From positions 23,906 through 87,905 of the forward strand of contig ARYC01001433.1 of the NCBI GenBank assembly GCA_000711775.1: 64,000 nucleotides of DNA. The letters are read 5' to 3'. Below the pieces are notes generated by a model. It saw only the letters and a list, made by a program, of their open reading frames with translations. It was not told the origin of the DNA and ran no database searches. This DNA comes from Oxytricha trifallax. Taxonomy: Eukaryota; Ciliophora; Spirotrichea; Sporadotrichida; Oxytrichidae. How positions within the stretch are numbered: the stretch's first letter is position 1; every line of letters begins with the position of its first letter. The translations under genes were made by a program, and so were the position numbers. Below, piece by piece: positions 23,506 through 36,309 of this stretch.

Positions 23506-26439
23506 ATTTATCAAGGAATCCTAATTAATGCAAATTCCTTCTATTGACTTTATATATTATGCATTTCTTGTAGTAATTTAATAATAACACTTAAAATTAA
23601 TATATCATCTTTTAAAATACAGGATATTATAAATAAGCTTTAATGTGATAATGATATTAAGCACTCACTCAATAAAGTGCATCTTTACATTACTATATTT
23701 TAAGTAAGAGAATTATAAAATGTATTTATAATAATCAAATATTACTATTTTTTCTATATGGATATGGCATCCTGTTTGAAATGTATAAATTAAAGTATTT
23801 CAATGCTGTAATTCCATTAAATAATAATAGTAAATTACATATAAAAATAAGATATTTAAGACTAATAAAATACGATACAATAAGCTAGCTTAATAAGGCA
23901 TTATTATTTGTCAAATTCATAAACTTACAGGAAAGGAAAACAGAGTCAAGAAGAAAAACAGACTAACAAAGAGAAAGAAGAGTGAATTGAATCAAATGAA
24001 TAGAGATAATATTCTGATTACATTTTAAAATAGAACAGATATTAAACTCTTATTTCCAAATTTATAAACATAAGTATGAAAAAGAACTTTTAAATTCCTA
24101 GCAATAATATCATCTTAAAAAAGGCTATATAAAATAAAGTAAATCTATTTTTTTATTTCCAAGGGTTTATTGTTTACTTTTATATTATATTTACCACGAA
24201 TTTCAAGGTTGCTACTATAATTTTATTTGGAATAAACCATTTCACTTATATAGTTATTAGTTCTGTCAATTTATTATCTCAAAGAAATGCTTTTATAAAA
24301 ATTCAATAGTATTTGTTAAAATTAGTACCCAAAACAAATTTCATATACCAGGAGAAATAAATATTATTTTCAAAACTACTAATCATTATTATTTAAGTTT
24401 AAGTCTTCATCAAGAAGGAAGTGTTAATACTTGCCAACATATCAAAGCAACAAGTCAATTTAAATAACAAATCAATAGCTGCTTACTGATATAAGTAATA
24501 GACATATTTGCTCAATGAACTATTTACTCTTTATTTATCATTTTAACTATATCAAAGAACAATACAATTATATGTTTATAAAATCATTTTTCTATTTATT
24601 TTTTACAATAAAATTGTATTTAAATGCATATTATATATTATTTATTTATATATTTTTAAATAATGATAACTTAAAATTATAACCACAAGCAAAGTAAGAT
24701 AAGAGTTGAAAGCTCTATCAAAATTAAGATGTAGCATGCCCACTCTACGATGAAAAGAATGCAAGTTGAGTTCTGAGGAGATGGATTCACACTTCAAAGG
24801 CAGTAAGAGCGGAGAATCTATGAGGCAATGACTACATAATCTTGCTGTCATTTCTGGCAGTATGTGTGTCACCATCACCAGTAGTGATTCTGGTCTATAC
24901 TCCAATTACGATAATATAAGATGTTTCATAGGTTTTATTATATAATTATTATAGTCAAGTGAATATAAAAATTGAAACACAGATGCTAGTAGGATTGAAA
25001 TGAAATAAAAAATAAGGATGTTAATTGTTTGTAAAAATGTTTGTGAAGAAATTAACTCCATAAAGAAGCATATAACAGTGGATTTTTATGTTAATTTATA
25101 TGTAAATATTTAATTATGTAACAATAGTACTCCATTTTATATTACCTGATTAAGCAATATTAATGTTATTTATATAATAAAAGATACCATTTATTCTAAG
25201 CAAATTTATTATTATTTATAATTATTAAATAGCTAATAATATACTCAACATGGTAGCACAGGCAAACTAGATATTGATAATTATTAATAGCTGTTCTTTC
25301 ACAATATTAGTTTATGAAGACTACAGCCTTTTAATAATATTTCAAGAACAAATATCACTGCTTTGAAAGAATTAAAATGATATTTCAATTATTAGCTTGA
25401 TATTATGACAATTTCTACTTCTAAATTGATATATTCATTCAGATTAGACATACAAGATTAAGTTAAGTAATATATTTATATTATTAATATGTTATTAATA
25501 TATTAATAATATGGAAGATAATGAATTAATTGTTTATTGTCATAGATTCACTTGCATAGTCAATTTTAAGAATTAATTTAGCTTTCCTTCGCTAAATTCT
25601 TAAAGATAAGCATCATTTACACTTTACGAATCATTAAATAGGCTTAATCTAATGTTTATTATTTACTTTAGATTTTGCTAGGATTGCAATTTCGCTACTT
25701 AATAATAATCACATTTCAAAATAATTAAGAATTTTAAATTTTTTACATGCAAAGAACCAAAAACAAATATTAAATATAATTTATTACATAAAATAAGATA
25801 TAAAAAATGCTTATATTATGAACAATCTCTTCAAATTAATCTTGTATTTTAAAAAACAAACAATTTGCTATAATTTTTATTTATAAATTGAAATAAAAAT
25901 GTAACTGAATATAATACTTAAATAAATTTTATATAAAAATTAAATGTAGTTTAGGTTGATAACACATTCAATCTAATATTAAAACATTTGTAAAATGTTA
26001 TATTTTGAGTTGTTTATGTAAATTTGTTATTTAAACAAATATTAAAGTAATAAAACCTAAATTAGTGTCAAATTGAACAAACATGATTTTAAGAATGCTA
26101 GCAAGATGTATGGATATTAAAGTATCCAGAAACGTCATTTTAGTCATTCATGATAAGATCAGGGAAACATGACCAAATCCTAATAAAAACTCAACATAAG
26201 CGGTACCTATCTATTGCATCCCTGAAGCGAGATAACTCAGCATTAAATATGGCATTATAAAGTTTAAAGGTTAGAACGCTATTGCATTAGAATTTTGTGC
26301 TATACATTTTATTTGGGATATTTATTTGTAATTTATTAAATAATTTATTGAATTTTTGTCAGTTTACTTTGTTCTAGGTATATAACCATATCATGATGAT
26401 TTGAGAAGAATTATATAATATTTGTAAATCTATTTAAAA
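23506..26439. other. AT-rich region
   Basis: Mostly featureless. A GC-richer patch at 24690-24905 has an 87-codon minus frame (MEYRPESLLVMVTHILP..) that I cannot assign and that could be a small MDS. At 26200-26238 a 39-bp block matches an arm of the palindrome at 31211-31640. Confidence 0.35.
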
Positions 26440-26640
26440 CTTATGTTTTTATATAAACTATCTTTGTTCTCGACCTCTAGTCCCCATACCTCTTGGCCTA
26501 GTTTTCCATTGATGCTATTTATTGATTTAATCAAGTTTATTAAGCACCTCTACAAAATGAGCATGTTTCCAAGCCTCCAAAGATGGCTCTTTACAGAGTT
26601 CCTTGTTAGCCTTTGGCCAAGAAAGTGGTTATTTTAGGAA
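26440..26640 (-). other. minus-strand coding island, unknown
   Basis: Read on the minus strand with TAA/TAG as Gln, about 64 codons run without TGA (..LSWPKANKELCKEPSLEAWK.., ..VEVLNKLDQINKQHQWKTR..). The polar, helical composition and a local GC rise suggest a coding exon or MDS. The plus-strand frame in the same place is hydrophobic and looks like its shadow. Confidence 0.33.
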
Positions 26641-26852
26641 TTTTCATTAGATTGTTATTCACATGCAACATACTGAATGGGTCATAGTAGGAATCTTTAA
26701 TTTAATTCTATTATTAAATTATAAGTTAATATGTGGGATGTGTGATTAAACTCACAAGTTTAACCTAATTTAACTCATTAATCAGGGTTATTTCCAGGAC
26801 CCTGAAGGAAGTTTTGAGGTTGCATACAATTAGTATCTATTAGAAAATAGAG

Positions 26853-27170
26853 ATGATTTCACTGAATGACAATGTTATCAAAGCAAATCTAACTTTCTAA
26901 CAGGACGAGTAGGAAAATAACATATCCTAACTTTAAAATGAAAACCAAATTTCAGAGGCTTCTTTTGTTTATAACTACGAATGGGAAGAGGGAGATGACA
27001 ACCCCCCTCTTGAAATTACTTAAAGATTAAACCAACGCTATCCAACCTAACACACAACAACTGGAAAAAACCAACACTGCCTTACAGACATACATGCCAT
27101 ATAATAAGGAATCTTAATTTATCATAAGAAGCTGGGTTGATGAACCCGACAGCTATATGTCAGAAGTGGT
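26853..27170 (+). pseudogene. decayed acidic/Gln-rich ORF
   Basis: Starts ATG (MISLNDNVIKANLTF..) and runs about 95 codons (..FVYNYEWEEGDDNPPLEIT..) to TGA at about 27138, with coding-like sequence continuing in another frame (DEPDSYMSEVVR..). Family unknown. It may belong to the same decayed unit as the ORFs at 27949-29136. Confidence 0.33.
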
Positions 27171-27267
27171 TCGTATAATTATTATTGAGGAATAATGCTA
27201 TTTTCATTAAAATATGGGGTAATTAAGAAGACTTACTCGTATTTACATTGCTATTATAAATAAACAG

Positions 27268-27339
27268 CCTGACTCCTGGCTCCGAAATCCTTCATCCTGA
27301 CTCCTGGCTCCGAAATCCTACATCCTGACCCCTGGCTTT
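27268..27339. repeat. 28-bp tandem repeat, 2.6 copies
   Basis: Unit CCTGACTCCTGGCTCCGAAATCCTWCAT at 27268-27295 and 27296-27323, followed by a partial unit CCTGACCCCTGGCTTT. Far more GC-rich than its surroundings. Confidence 0.85.
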
Positions 27340-27948
27340 GACTATAAATTCTCTATAATATAAAAATAATTTAAGTTTAAGGTTAAATTAATAACATATA
27401 CCTATGTTTTTACTATCTTGAGCATTGCAATAATTGCTATCTTTCTAAGTTTTCATTATTATAAAGAAAGTATTCTTATTATATTATAAGAAATTATTTT
27501 CTGATCAGTATTATAGATAAAAAAGGCATCATAAAGTACAATAAGGATTCTGTGAATAGGATCATGAATCCAAACTATTAATCAGAATTATAGTAAGTTT
27601 TCTTTATTTTTAATAAACTATTCTGTTTATATCTAATTCAAACTCATAACTATTGCCAAAAAATTCAAAAGAATTTAAAATTATATTAATTCATACATAA
27701 ATGTTGAAGATGGAGGATTTTAAAAGAAATTTTATATAAAATTATTTTATTAATTTAGTTTATCATTAAAACTCATTACATGTCCATCACAAGATGGGCT
27801 TTTGAGACTTTATTTTAAGTTTAATCATAATTTATAATTTAAGTATTATTCACCATCTCATCCTATATATCATAATTTTAACTTATAGTCTTTTCAAGGC
27901 ATACTATTGGACATGCCAACAACAAACTAACTTTTCCTATTAAATGTC

Positions 27949-29136
27949 ATGATTGACGACTTGAGTGATGAAGAAGAAGACTGTTCTTTCGATAGCGAAG
28001 ACTCAACCCCGAACTTTGAAGTCATACCTCAATACTACCTTTACAATGGACTTGAGACACCTAATATATACCTATACCTAAGGCTCAAGAAATATAAATA
28101 TAAGAGCAAATAAACAAACTTTAAATCGAGAAACTTGAATATTAAAGACTCAAAGCTTTTTCTTTGATCCTATCTTTTTCGCGAGACAAAAGAAATAAGA
28201 CGAGTCCAAATTCAGAGCAAATGAGAAAGAGAAATAAATAGAAAAGAAAAGAAACAAGTTGCCATACAAAAAAATATTCTACATCTCTAAGAAAAATCAG
28301 AAGGCACTGACTCCTTAATTTCTAACAGACATCACCCAGAAACAAGTCCAACAAACCCCATTTCCCTATTTAATAGTGAAGAATCTACAATAAAACATAA
28401 CTCTTCCATTAACTATTAAACAAATACTATCTAAGAGGAAACACACATACAACAGTCTGGTAATGACTCAAACTTAACAGACACAATGGGGTGTCAGACA
28501 GAGAGGTTCCATTCAACAGAGAACAGGTTGAAGAAGGTTCACACAATACAACCAATTTCTCAGTACTAAATAGTAACCCGACATCTTTTTCTAACCTGAA
28601 ACCTCGAACTTCAAATTTGTCATACACCAGTATATAGCTAATATCTGATCAGATTCTGGCAAGAAACTACATTGCCAAACTTATACCAAAAACAATTAGA
28701 TTATACCCGAACAAATTCTACTATAGAATGACCTCAAATGAATTTGAGAGTACATCAATTAGAGATGACTAGGCTAACAAGCGTGGGAAAAATAATTATC
28801 ATCCATGATGAAAATTTTAAATCCTCTCCAGATATTTCCACAATAAACTAATAATATTTAGAAAATATCAGTTCCCTATTTAATATCTGGAAAAGAGTGA
28901 AAATAAAACTCAAACAAAGAAGGATTAAATTGAAAGAAGAAATCAAAAATCATTTTAAAAATTACGCATGGTATCTCTATATGACACGAAATGGATTGAA
29001 ACTAACTGATAAGATGGAAAAAAAGACTCCTCAACTCAAGAAACATAAAGGGAAGAACAAAAAGATATATAGAATCAAACAAACCCAAATCGTAGAAGTC
29101 CTGCAGTCAACAAACTCACAGTTGACATTAAACTAA
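27949..29136 (+). pseudogene. decayed multi-frame coding unit with basic C-terminus
   Basis: A frame starts MIDDLSDEEEDCSFDSEDS and ends at TGA 28165. Coding-like sequence continues in another frame (..KRNKLPYKKIFYISKKNQ..) to about 28530. A third frame (..ILARNYIAKLIPKTIRLY..) runs to about 28810, and a Lys-rich frame at 28897-29136 (MKIKLKQRRIKLKEEIKNHF..) ends the unit. Acidic start and strongly basic end recall a nucleic-acid-binding protein of a retroelement or a cellular gene broken by indels. I do not recognise the family. Cytosine-rich coding strand distinguishes it from the flanks. Confidence 0.38.
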
Positions 29137-29159
29137 TTAAAAAGGGCTAGACCCTTACT

Positions 29160-31210
29160 TATAAAATCATATATTTAGATTGAGAGTCCCCTGAGACCTT
29201 AATGCGATCACATTATTATTATTATTTATATTCTCTTGATTCTTTCTAAATCATAATAATTTTAAGTAATAACTCTTGATTGTCCTTGATCTAATTGTTT
29301 TTGTTATAGTTTTAAAATGTAAAGCTAATTTAAATTTATCTATTTATTTTAATTTCTTGTTTTTTTGCCAATAATTATGTTTCACATTTCATAGTTATTT
29401 CTAATTTATATTAACTTTACTTCAACAGTTCAGTCTTCTACTAATATCTCATTCTATATATTGCTTGGATTCACAATTATCAATTATTTGCTGGATCATT
29501 ACTTCTAGCATTATTAATTTTCACTAAGAAGAGCTTATATGATTGATTCCTGTATCATTCCTTATTATTGTTATTATTAAAACATAGTTTTTTATTAAAT
29601 GACCAGTAATCTGTTCTTTGTTATGTGGTAAAAGAGAACACAGTTTCAATTTATACCAAGTGGAAAGTTTTATCACAGATCTTTTCAGAAATACCATAGT
29701 TTGATTGGAAACTTCTAGTTTTTTAGCAAGGTTTAGTAAAATAATTTTGTGAGATCCCTAGTTAAATAATGTTCTTAGTAAATCAGTCTTTTTCTATATC
29801 CCAATTTATAATATCTGCATTCATCTATTTATATGCTAATAGATTAAGCTACCTTAATCCAAAAGTAGTCTCCCTTATTGGGAAAAGGGTGTCAATTTTT
29901 ATTTTTGTTTGAATCAATCTTAAATCAAGAAATTATAGTAGTCGCTGATCCTGTCAGCTGTCTCAGCCTCTAAGTTTAAATATATACTTGGGTTTATTAG
30001 TTTTACAAATGCTATAATAACATTGAGTTTGTCTCAATTCTATTAATTTTGTGTTAAAATATTTGTTTAAATAAATAAAGGAAAGTCTTTTAACCGATGA
30101 TCTAGTAGTTTTAACACTTACTTTTTATTTATCATAAATTCTTAAACATTACCTGCAAGCTTTGACCAATCACATCTTTAAGAAATTATTAATTTTAAAC
30201 AAGAGTACACTATTATAAATAGGTTGACTGTTACCGTTGCTTGGAGAAGAAATATCTTGCCTAATTGGTCTTTGAACATTACTATATGATTTATCTAAAC
30301 ATGGGTAAATAAACATGATGACTGTTATCTGATTATTGATGAATCATTCCTATTTTAAAGGTAGGCCTTTATTTATAAATTTAGTTGTTTAATGTAGACT
30401 CTTTAATTATTCTGTGTTCCTTTATTTTCTTAGAATTGATTTAATATATGGTTCATGAATGTTTAGTATCTTTTCAATAAATATTCCATCTTAAACTACA
30501 AAGAATCTTAATTTATTATGGTAAATTGATGAATAATATAGAAATTAAAACATACGATTGGTGTTCATAGAGCAGCTGGTTATTCCCTAAGATTTGCAAG
30601 TTAATAAAGAATATTTCAATAGTATTTATACATTTGCAATACTTGGAAGCAGTAGAAACAGCCTCACAAGATAAAAAGCTTATGAGACAATGAGTTCCAA
30701 AGATATAAAAATAAGTAAAGAAGGGGATGGGTAGATAGTAGATAATATCATAATTATTATTTAGATGATATAGCTATATCTAGATAAAATATTCGTTGTT
30801 GAGTCAACCAGTACTAATCCTTTGGATCTATTTCATTATTTATTTATTAAAATTTATCTTTGATGTAAATCTTGTGATAAATTAAAAATTGTTAACCTTG
30901 ATTTACTTTATTCCATATTTGTCTCCAGATTGTGTTATTCTGAAGGATAGTCTTGGGTAATACTTCCTCTGGTAGAGTAAGTCATGTTATTAATTCATAA
31001 AATCAAAATCCATATGGATAGATTATTTTATCCATTTATAACGCAATGGCATTGGTATTTCTTAGCATTATGATCTAATAATTTCATGTTATCAAAAATG
31101 TTAAAAGCTTGATAGAACAAAAATTTAAATGCTCTCTGAATTCTACCTAAAGCTCAACATATTTCATTGTTGTTGTAGTGGTTGCTATAAATGTCTCCTA
31201 TCATATTTTA
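29160..31210. other. AT-rich region without genes
   Basis: T-rich on the plus strand, short frames only, nothing recognised. Confidence 0.4.
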
Positions 31211-31640
31211 ATAATGTAGGAATACATTTGATTTGGGAAAATAAATTATAATTAATAAATTAAAATAAATAAATAGTGGCAGTTAACTTTCTGGAAACCT
31301 TGACAATATGGTACTTGTTCGATAGGAATTCAAAATTAGCTGGAATCTTTACTATTGGCGGTACCCCTCTATCGCATTCCTGAAGCGAGATAACTCGACT
31401 TTAATTTTGGGTGATTTGTTTAGTTTAGATTTTAATGCAAAAATTAAACTCAAGTTAACTCGCTTCCAGGAATGCGATAGAAGGGTACCGCCAATAGTAA
31501 AGTCCAGCTAATTTTGAATTCTCTATCGAACAAGTACCATATTGTCAAGGTTTCCAGAAAGTTAACTGCCACTATTTATTTATTTTAATTTATTAATTAT
31601 AATTTATTTTCCCAAATTAAATGTATTCCTACAATATTAA
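31211..31640. repeat. long palindrome (fold-back element)
   Basis: Left arm about 31211-31395 and right arm about 31453-31640 are near-perfect inverted repeats of about 185 bp with a 57-bp spacer. Shared blocks include GTAGGAATACATTT, AATAGTGGCAGTTAACTTTC, GGAAACCTTGACAATATGG, CAAAATTAGCTGG and GGCGGTACCCYTCTATCGC. The innermost GC-richer part also occurs at 26200-26238. No protein is encoded. Confidence 0.88.
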
Positions 31641-31935
31641 ATATTTCAACGAGTATAAAGTTATTTTAAAAAAATAAAAAAATTTATTCATTTATTTGAT
31701 CATCATTATTTTTAAACTTAAATCAACAATAATTAAGGTAGAATATAATTAATATCAATGATTGAGCTTTACATTTGAGTATAAACATTTACGTATTTGT
31801 CTTTGTTAAATTCTCTTTGTAATATATGTATTTTAATATTATTATGTCAAGTTTGTTACTTGAATTAACTCTAATGCTTGCTTAAAATAAATTTGAGGTG
31901 TAATCTTTAAGTATTATTGCACTTTTGATGAATGA
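31641..31935. other. AT-rich spacer
   Basis: Nothing recognised. Confidence 0.4.
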
Positions 31936-32823
31936 ATAAGTGTGTTTATTAACATTTGATTAGAAACTAATTGAAAAAGCAATTTTTAAAATAAAAGATT
32001 TATTGAATTATTGTCAGAATTAATGATTGTTTAATTCAAGTGTAAACTTAAATGTATCATACATTTATTATTTAAATAACATAAATAGCTTGAAAAATAA
32101 CATATATTAAGCATTCATTTTTTTATAAGTGTATCGTTTCCCTTGTAAACATACACGATATTACTAATAAATTATTATTAATTTGAAAAAATATATTTAA
32201 AATGCCTATATCTATTCTATAATCTAAAAAAAAACGCAATTAAACCAGCATTCCCTTCTTATTAAAGCCCTCCGAAGAGCAATTACTTGACAGTAGATGC
32301 CCAGCAGACAGTAACATATGTGATGAAAGTGGTGGATGACCACACATATATTGAATCTACTGAAAACTGTCAAAATTATTAACATAGTTATAATAAATTT
32401 ATAATAATTTTTATAAATATATTAAAGATAAAAGATTATTAGCTGAAAACAGAGTAGTTGAACAGTTAACTGAAAAGCAGTTATAGTAAAAGAGACTTCA
32501 GAAGAAATCTTCAAAAATCAATAAAGGGAAATCAATAATTCATGAAGAAAGAGATAAATGTGAAAGATTTATGGATACTGCTATTTGCTATATAAATATG
32601 TTATTATACCATGATTAGTCTAATTATTGTTATAATAATTTTAATTATCTTATTTGACCTTGTAAATGGATCTGATTCAGTTGATACAACTGTACTTGAG
32701 TATTCTTGTAATGTTAAAAGCTAGTATTATTCGAGTATCTCAATGAGTCTGAGCTGCATTGAATAAACAGGTTGTTCTTTTGCTGACTAATTCAATTAAT
32801 TATTGTTAATACAATCTAAATGA
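31936..32823 (+). CDS. putative single-pass membrane protein ORF
   Basis: One frame with TAA/TAG as Gln is open for 295 codons and ends at TGA 32821. The first ATG is at 32023 (267 codons). Residues coded by about 32226-32380 come from a GC-richer island (..KPAFPSYQSPPKSNYLTVDA.., ..TVTYVMKVVDDHTYIESTE..). Near 32590-32670 there is a clear hydrophobic segment (MISLIIVIIILIILFDLV), followed by a Cys-containing tail (..LEYSCNVKS.., ..LSCIEQTGCSF..). The length is unlikely by chance in such AT-rich DNA. The family is unknown, and the first 90 codons look less like protein, so the true gene may begin near 32226. Confidence 0.42.
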
Positions 32824-34111
32824 TTCAGTAAGTAATGGGAATATATAACCAATATAAATATATATATATATATAATAAGAAAAATTTAATGAAAATAAAA
32901 TATATATTCCTGCCAATTTATATAGTTAAACCATATTATTTGAAGATTAAAACAGAGAACTGTTATATTCATTGAGAAAGTAAAGTCATTTAATATTTAT
33001 AATAAGTGTTTATTGTATAATATAATAAAAATAATATGACATGGTTGAATTTGAATATAAATAGTGGATTCATAATAATTAAGGATTGTGTTATAGCTAA
33101 ACTCATACATCAATAACTAAACAAAGTAGAAATTAGAATTGTGAAATCAGAATGGCAAGTTATATATTGTAAATGTACACCTTCTAGTAATCTGTCGAAT
33201 TGATTCTAATTATATAAAATATATATATTTAATATTAAATAGACTATGATGATAATTATTTGTAATAGTTATAGCTTTGAAGTAACATCTAATTGATAAA
33301 GATTAACTGAAATACTTCCATTGCAATTTGATGATAAATAAGTTAAAAATATTGTAATTATCTTTAAATAGTTTGAATTTTAAAACACACCAGATTATTA
33401 GCCATTGAAAACAATCTGCTTGCAGGTAAATAAACTCAATAAATATCTAAAAGAAAGAGTAATCAAATGAGCTTTTGACTAATTCTAATATGATAATTTT
33501 TATATATTGATTGGATTTTAGTAAACATTTCTTTAACTGTAAAATCATTGCCAAAATGACTAATTATTTTTTGTTATAATTTTGTTTCAATAACCCTGTA
33601 AATTCTAAATGTTGAATGATTAGTAAGTAATCAATAGGAAATACCTATTAATTTTACTAATAATTATTCAATATAGCATGTAATTCTACACTATATCGTA
33701 TTCAAAACTATAAGTTTACTTATTAATTAATGTGAAATTTTATTAATAATATTATTTAGATTAATATAATGGATATTAAAATTAATATGATTATCTTAAA
33801 AATTAACAATATCATACTTAAATATATTAAAAAAAGATTTATTTATAGACCCAAAGTAGATTAATCTAAAATAAATCAATTGAATAATTAAGTCATTATT
33901 TATTGAAGAATTTAAGAGTTATAAATATAAAATAAATTGAATAGAAATGAAATAAATTAAATATAAGAGTATTAGTGAAAAATGTAGAGCCTAAATACTT
34001 TAGCAATGATACAATGATTAAGATCCTAAAAAAGCATAGTTCACTTTCTTTACTTATAAATAAATAGGGAAAATATTTGGTCTTAACTAAAATTTGATTC
34101 GAAAAGTATGA
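32824..34111. other. AT-rich region without genes
   Basis: Contains a (TA)n tract near 32860-32875 and no supportable frame. Confidence 0.4.
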
Positions 34112-34963
34112 ATTAATTATTACAAAAAATTCAATCATAGTCAAAATAATAAAAAGATAACTCTAAATTTAACACTAGATCACTTAAACTATTTGGTACA
34201 TAAGACTACTTTGACTGATTTAAAATAATACTCAATAGCTTATTGGGCAAAAAATTTTCATCGTGAATTTCCAGATAAAAAGATTTCGAAATCTAGTTTA
34301 AGAAAGCTGAATCTCTTCAATGGCGTGAAATATAAATAAGCGAAGCCAATTTATAAGCTTCCAAATTCAAAAATTACTTAAAATTAAGTTTAGTAACTTC
34401 ATCAATACCCTTTGATGATTTAAGCTTATCAGCAAAAGGAAATCTTAATATATTTAGATGAGACTATTTTTAAACCACACGCTATTTCTATGAGATCTTG
34501 GGCAGGTCCATACTCTAATCAAGATATTTAGAAAGAAGGTATAAATATCTCAACTTTGGCTTTATTGGTATTTATTTCAGGTCAATAAGGACTTTTAGTA
34601 TATGTTATAAAAGAAAATTCAATTAAAATTTCAGATTTGATGCTTGGGCTAGAAAAAATAGAACCATAATTTAAGGGTTAAAAAGTATTAATATTCATGA
34701 ATAATTTGCGTGCCCATCACAATAGAGTTTTCAAACAAAATGTAATTGATAATGGGTGGAAATTTATCTTTAATGCTCCTTACTCTTCATAGTTTAACAG
34801 CATTGAAGAAATTATTTTAAGAGTAAAATTTACCTATTAGAGTAGCGTAATTGAAAGGAATTTTAACTTTTCCAATAAGAAACACTATTAAATAGTAAGG
34901 AACGCAGTATTAAATTAAGTAAAAAGATTGCTTTAAAACAGAGAAGGCACATAAATAAAATGA
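34112..34963 (+). pseudogene. Tc1/mariner-like transposase of the relic
   Basis: A frame without TGA runs 34112-34960, rich in TAA/TAG glutamine codons, with no usable ATG at its start. The first catalytic acid is in YLDETIFKPH, with RSWAGPYSNQ downstream. The second position reads FMNNLRAHHN, where the family has Asp (..DNxxxH), so the second catalytic residue is Asn. The third lies in APYSSQFNSIEEI, with Glu present. The N-terminal part is HTH-like (ISKSSLRKLNLFNGVKYK). Catalytically dead by inference. Stop at 34961. Confidence 0.65.
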
Positions 34964-35268
34964 ATAATTAAATTACGTTATTGTAAGAAGAATGATTAAG
35001 TTAGAATTGTTTTTTAATTAATTTAAGTTAAAATATCATATGTTAACATATCTTTGCTTTTAAGGAGTTGAATTTATATTCCTTGTCTCTTTTCCCTCTT
35101 TTTGTTCCTCTAAATTTTGATTTATGTTTTTTACATAATCTGAATAAGAAAATGTCTTCTAGTTCAATTTACATTTTTTAGTTACTCTTCTGCATGATGA
35201 TCCTTGCCTAAGGACAGAGAGAGAGCTCTACCTTTACGCTCTATAATATATTTAATCGAATTATCTTT

Positions 35269-35758
35269 TCATACTTGAGATATTAGGGTTTTTCTATAGA
35301 TATTCCAAGAACTCATTGCTGATTAAAATTTTTGGTCCCCTGTTAATTGCGATCCAGAAACTCTTATTTATTATTGATCAAAGAACATCCTCTATAATTA
35401 ATCGTGTCTAAGAGTGCCTAAGATTCCAAAAAAAATTCCATTAGGTAGTTCGTTGGCATCATTATTTGTATTCAAGTATTTTTGAGATCCTCGTCCTCTT
35501 TTACTTCATCCCATACTCGTTTTAGGTTAAGTTAGGGAAAAAAGGGACATTAATCCAAATCACTTAATTTGATTTTATTAAAATTTTGGTCCCTTCAAAA
35601 CATCCCTAAGAAATCTCATCGTACATTGCTTATATGGAGGCATGAATATATTGCCTATTAGTGTTTAATTGTTTAAAGCTATCCCTAGAACTTTAGATAA
35701 TTAAACCAGTCAGATTTGCTTCTTAATTGACCTTCTAACTATCGTGATGGAATTTGAG
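35269..35758 (-). pseudogene. relic of the TBE 22-kDa protein
   Basis: Minus-strand frames carry GCFEGTKILI, INVPFFPNL and NELPNGIFFGILGTLRHD, which line up with MESTKISFL, IEIPNYPEI and NKLPEKNFFFSVLGTIKED of the TBE copies. At least one frameshift occurs, near 35460, and TGA is at 35269-35271. Function of the family is unknown. Confidence 0.55.
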
Positions 35759-36092
35759 TATTTATTTAGGTGCTGTTTTTAATATTTTAGGTAATTTCCA
35801 TTTGTTTAATAATTAAGTACTATTATTAATTATTAATAAAGTTTAATTTTCACCTTTCTCTTAAAAAGCCTAATTTTTAATCTTATAGCTTTTTTTATTG
35901 GCTATAAATTCGATTAAGCTGCAAAAATTGTTTGCTTTAATTCTCTATGTATATTGCCTTGTTTGCCAATGTTAGTTAATCAAAGATTTCTATTTTTTGT
36001 ATAGAGGTTTATATTAGGAACGCAATTTTTGATAATTATGTTCCCCAACAAAAATGAATGTCCCTTAGGGTGTCCCCAGGGGACATCTGAGA

Positions 36093-36108
36093 GGGGTTTT
36101 GGGGTTTG
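36093..36108. repeat. telomere-like block GGGGTTTTGGGGTTTG
   Basis: Identical in form to TBE right ends but not followed by AAT next to a recognisable left partner. Just upstream (about 36070-36084) is the palindrome TGTCCCCAGGGGACA. It may be a solo terminus left by excision or deletion. Confidence 0.6.
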
Positions 36109-36309
36109 AAATTATGGTTATCTGGGTTTGTTGGATTTCAAGATATTAATATGTCTTTGAATTTTAGTTCTCATCTTCTTTCTCAAAATTAAGTTCCCTG
36201 ACTATATTTATCATATCAAATAGTAAAAATGAAATTAAAAATAAAGAATATAGATATATTAATATTGTGACTATTAAAATTTGTAAATTTAAGTTATTAA
36301 ATAATAAAT

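Noticed and set aside
23326-23547. Plus-strand 73-codon frame
   Set aside because: Runs across the inverted end and target duplication of the G-run element.
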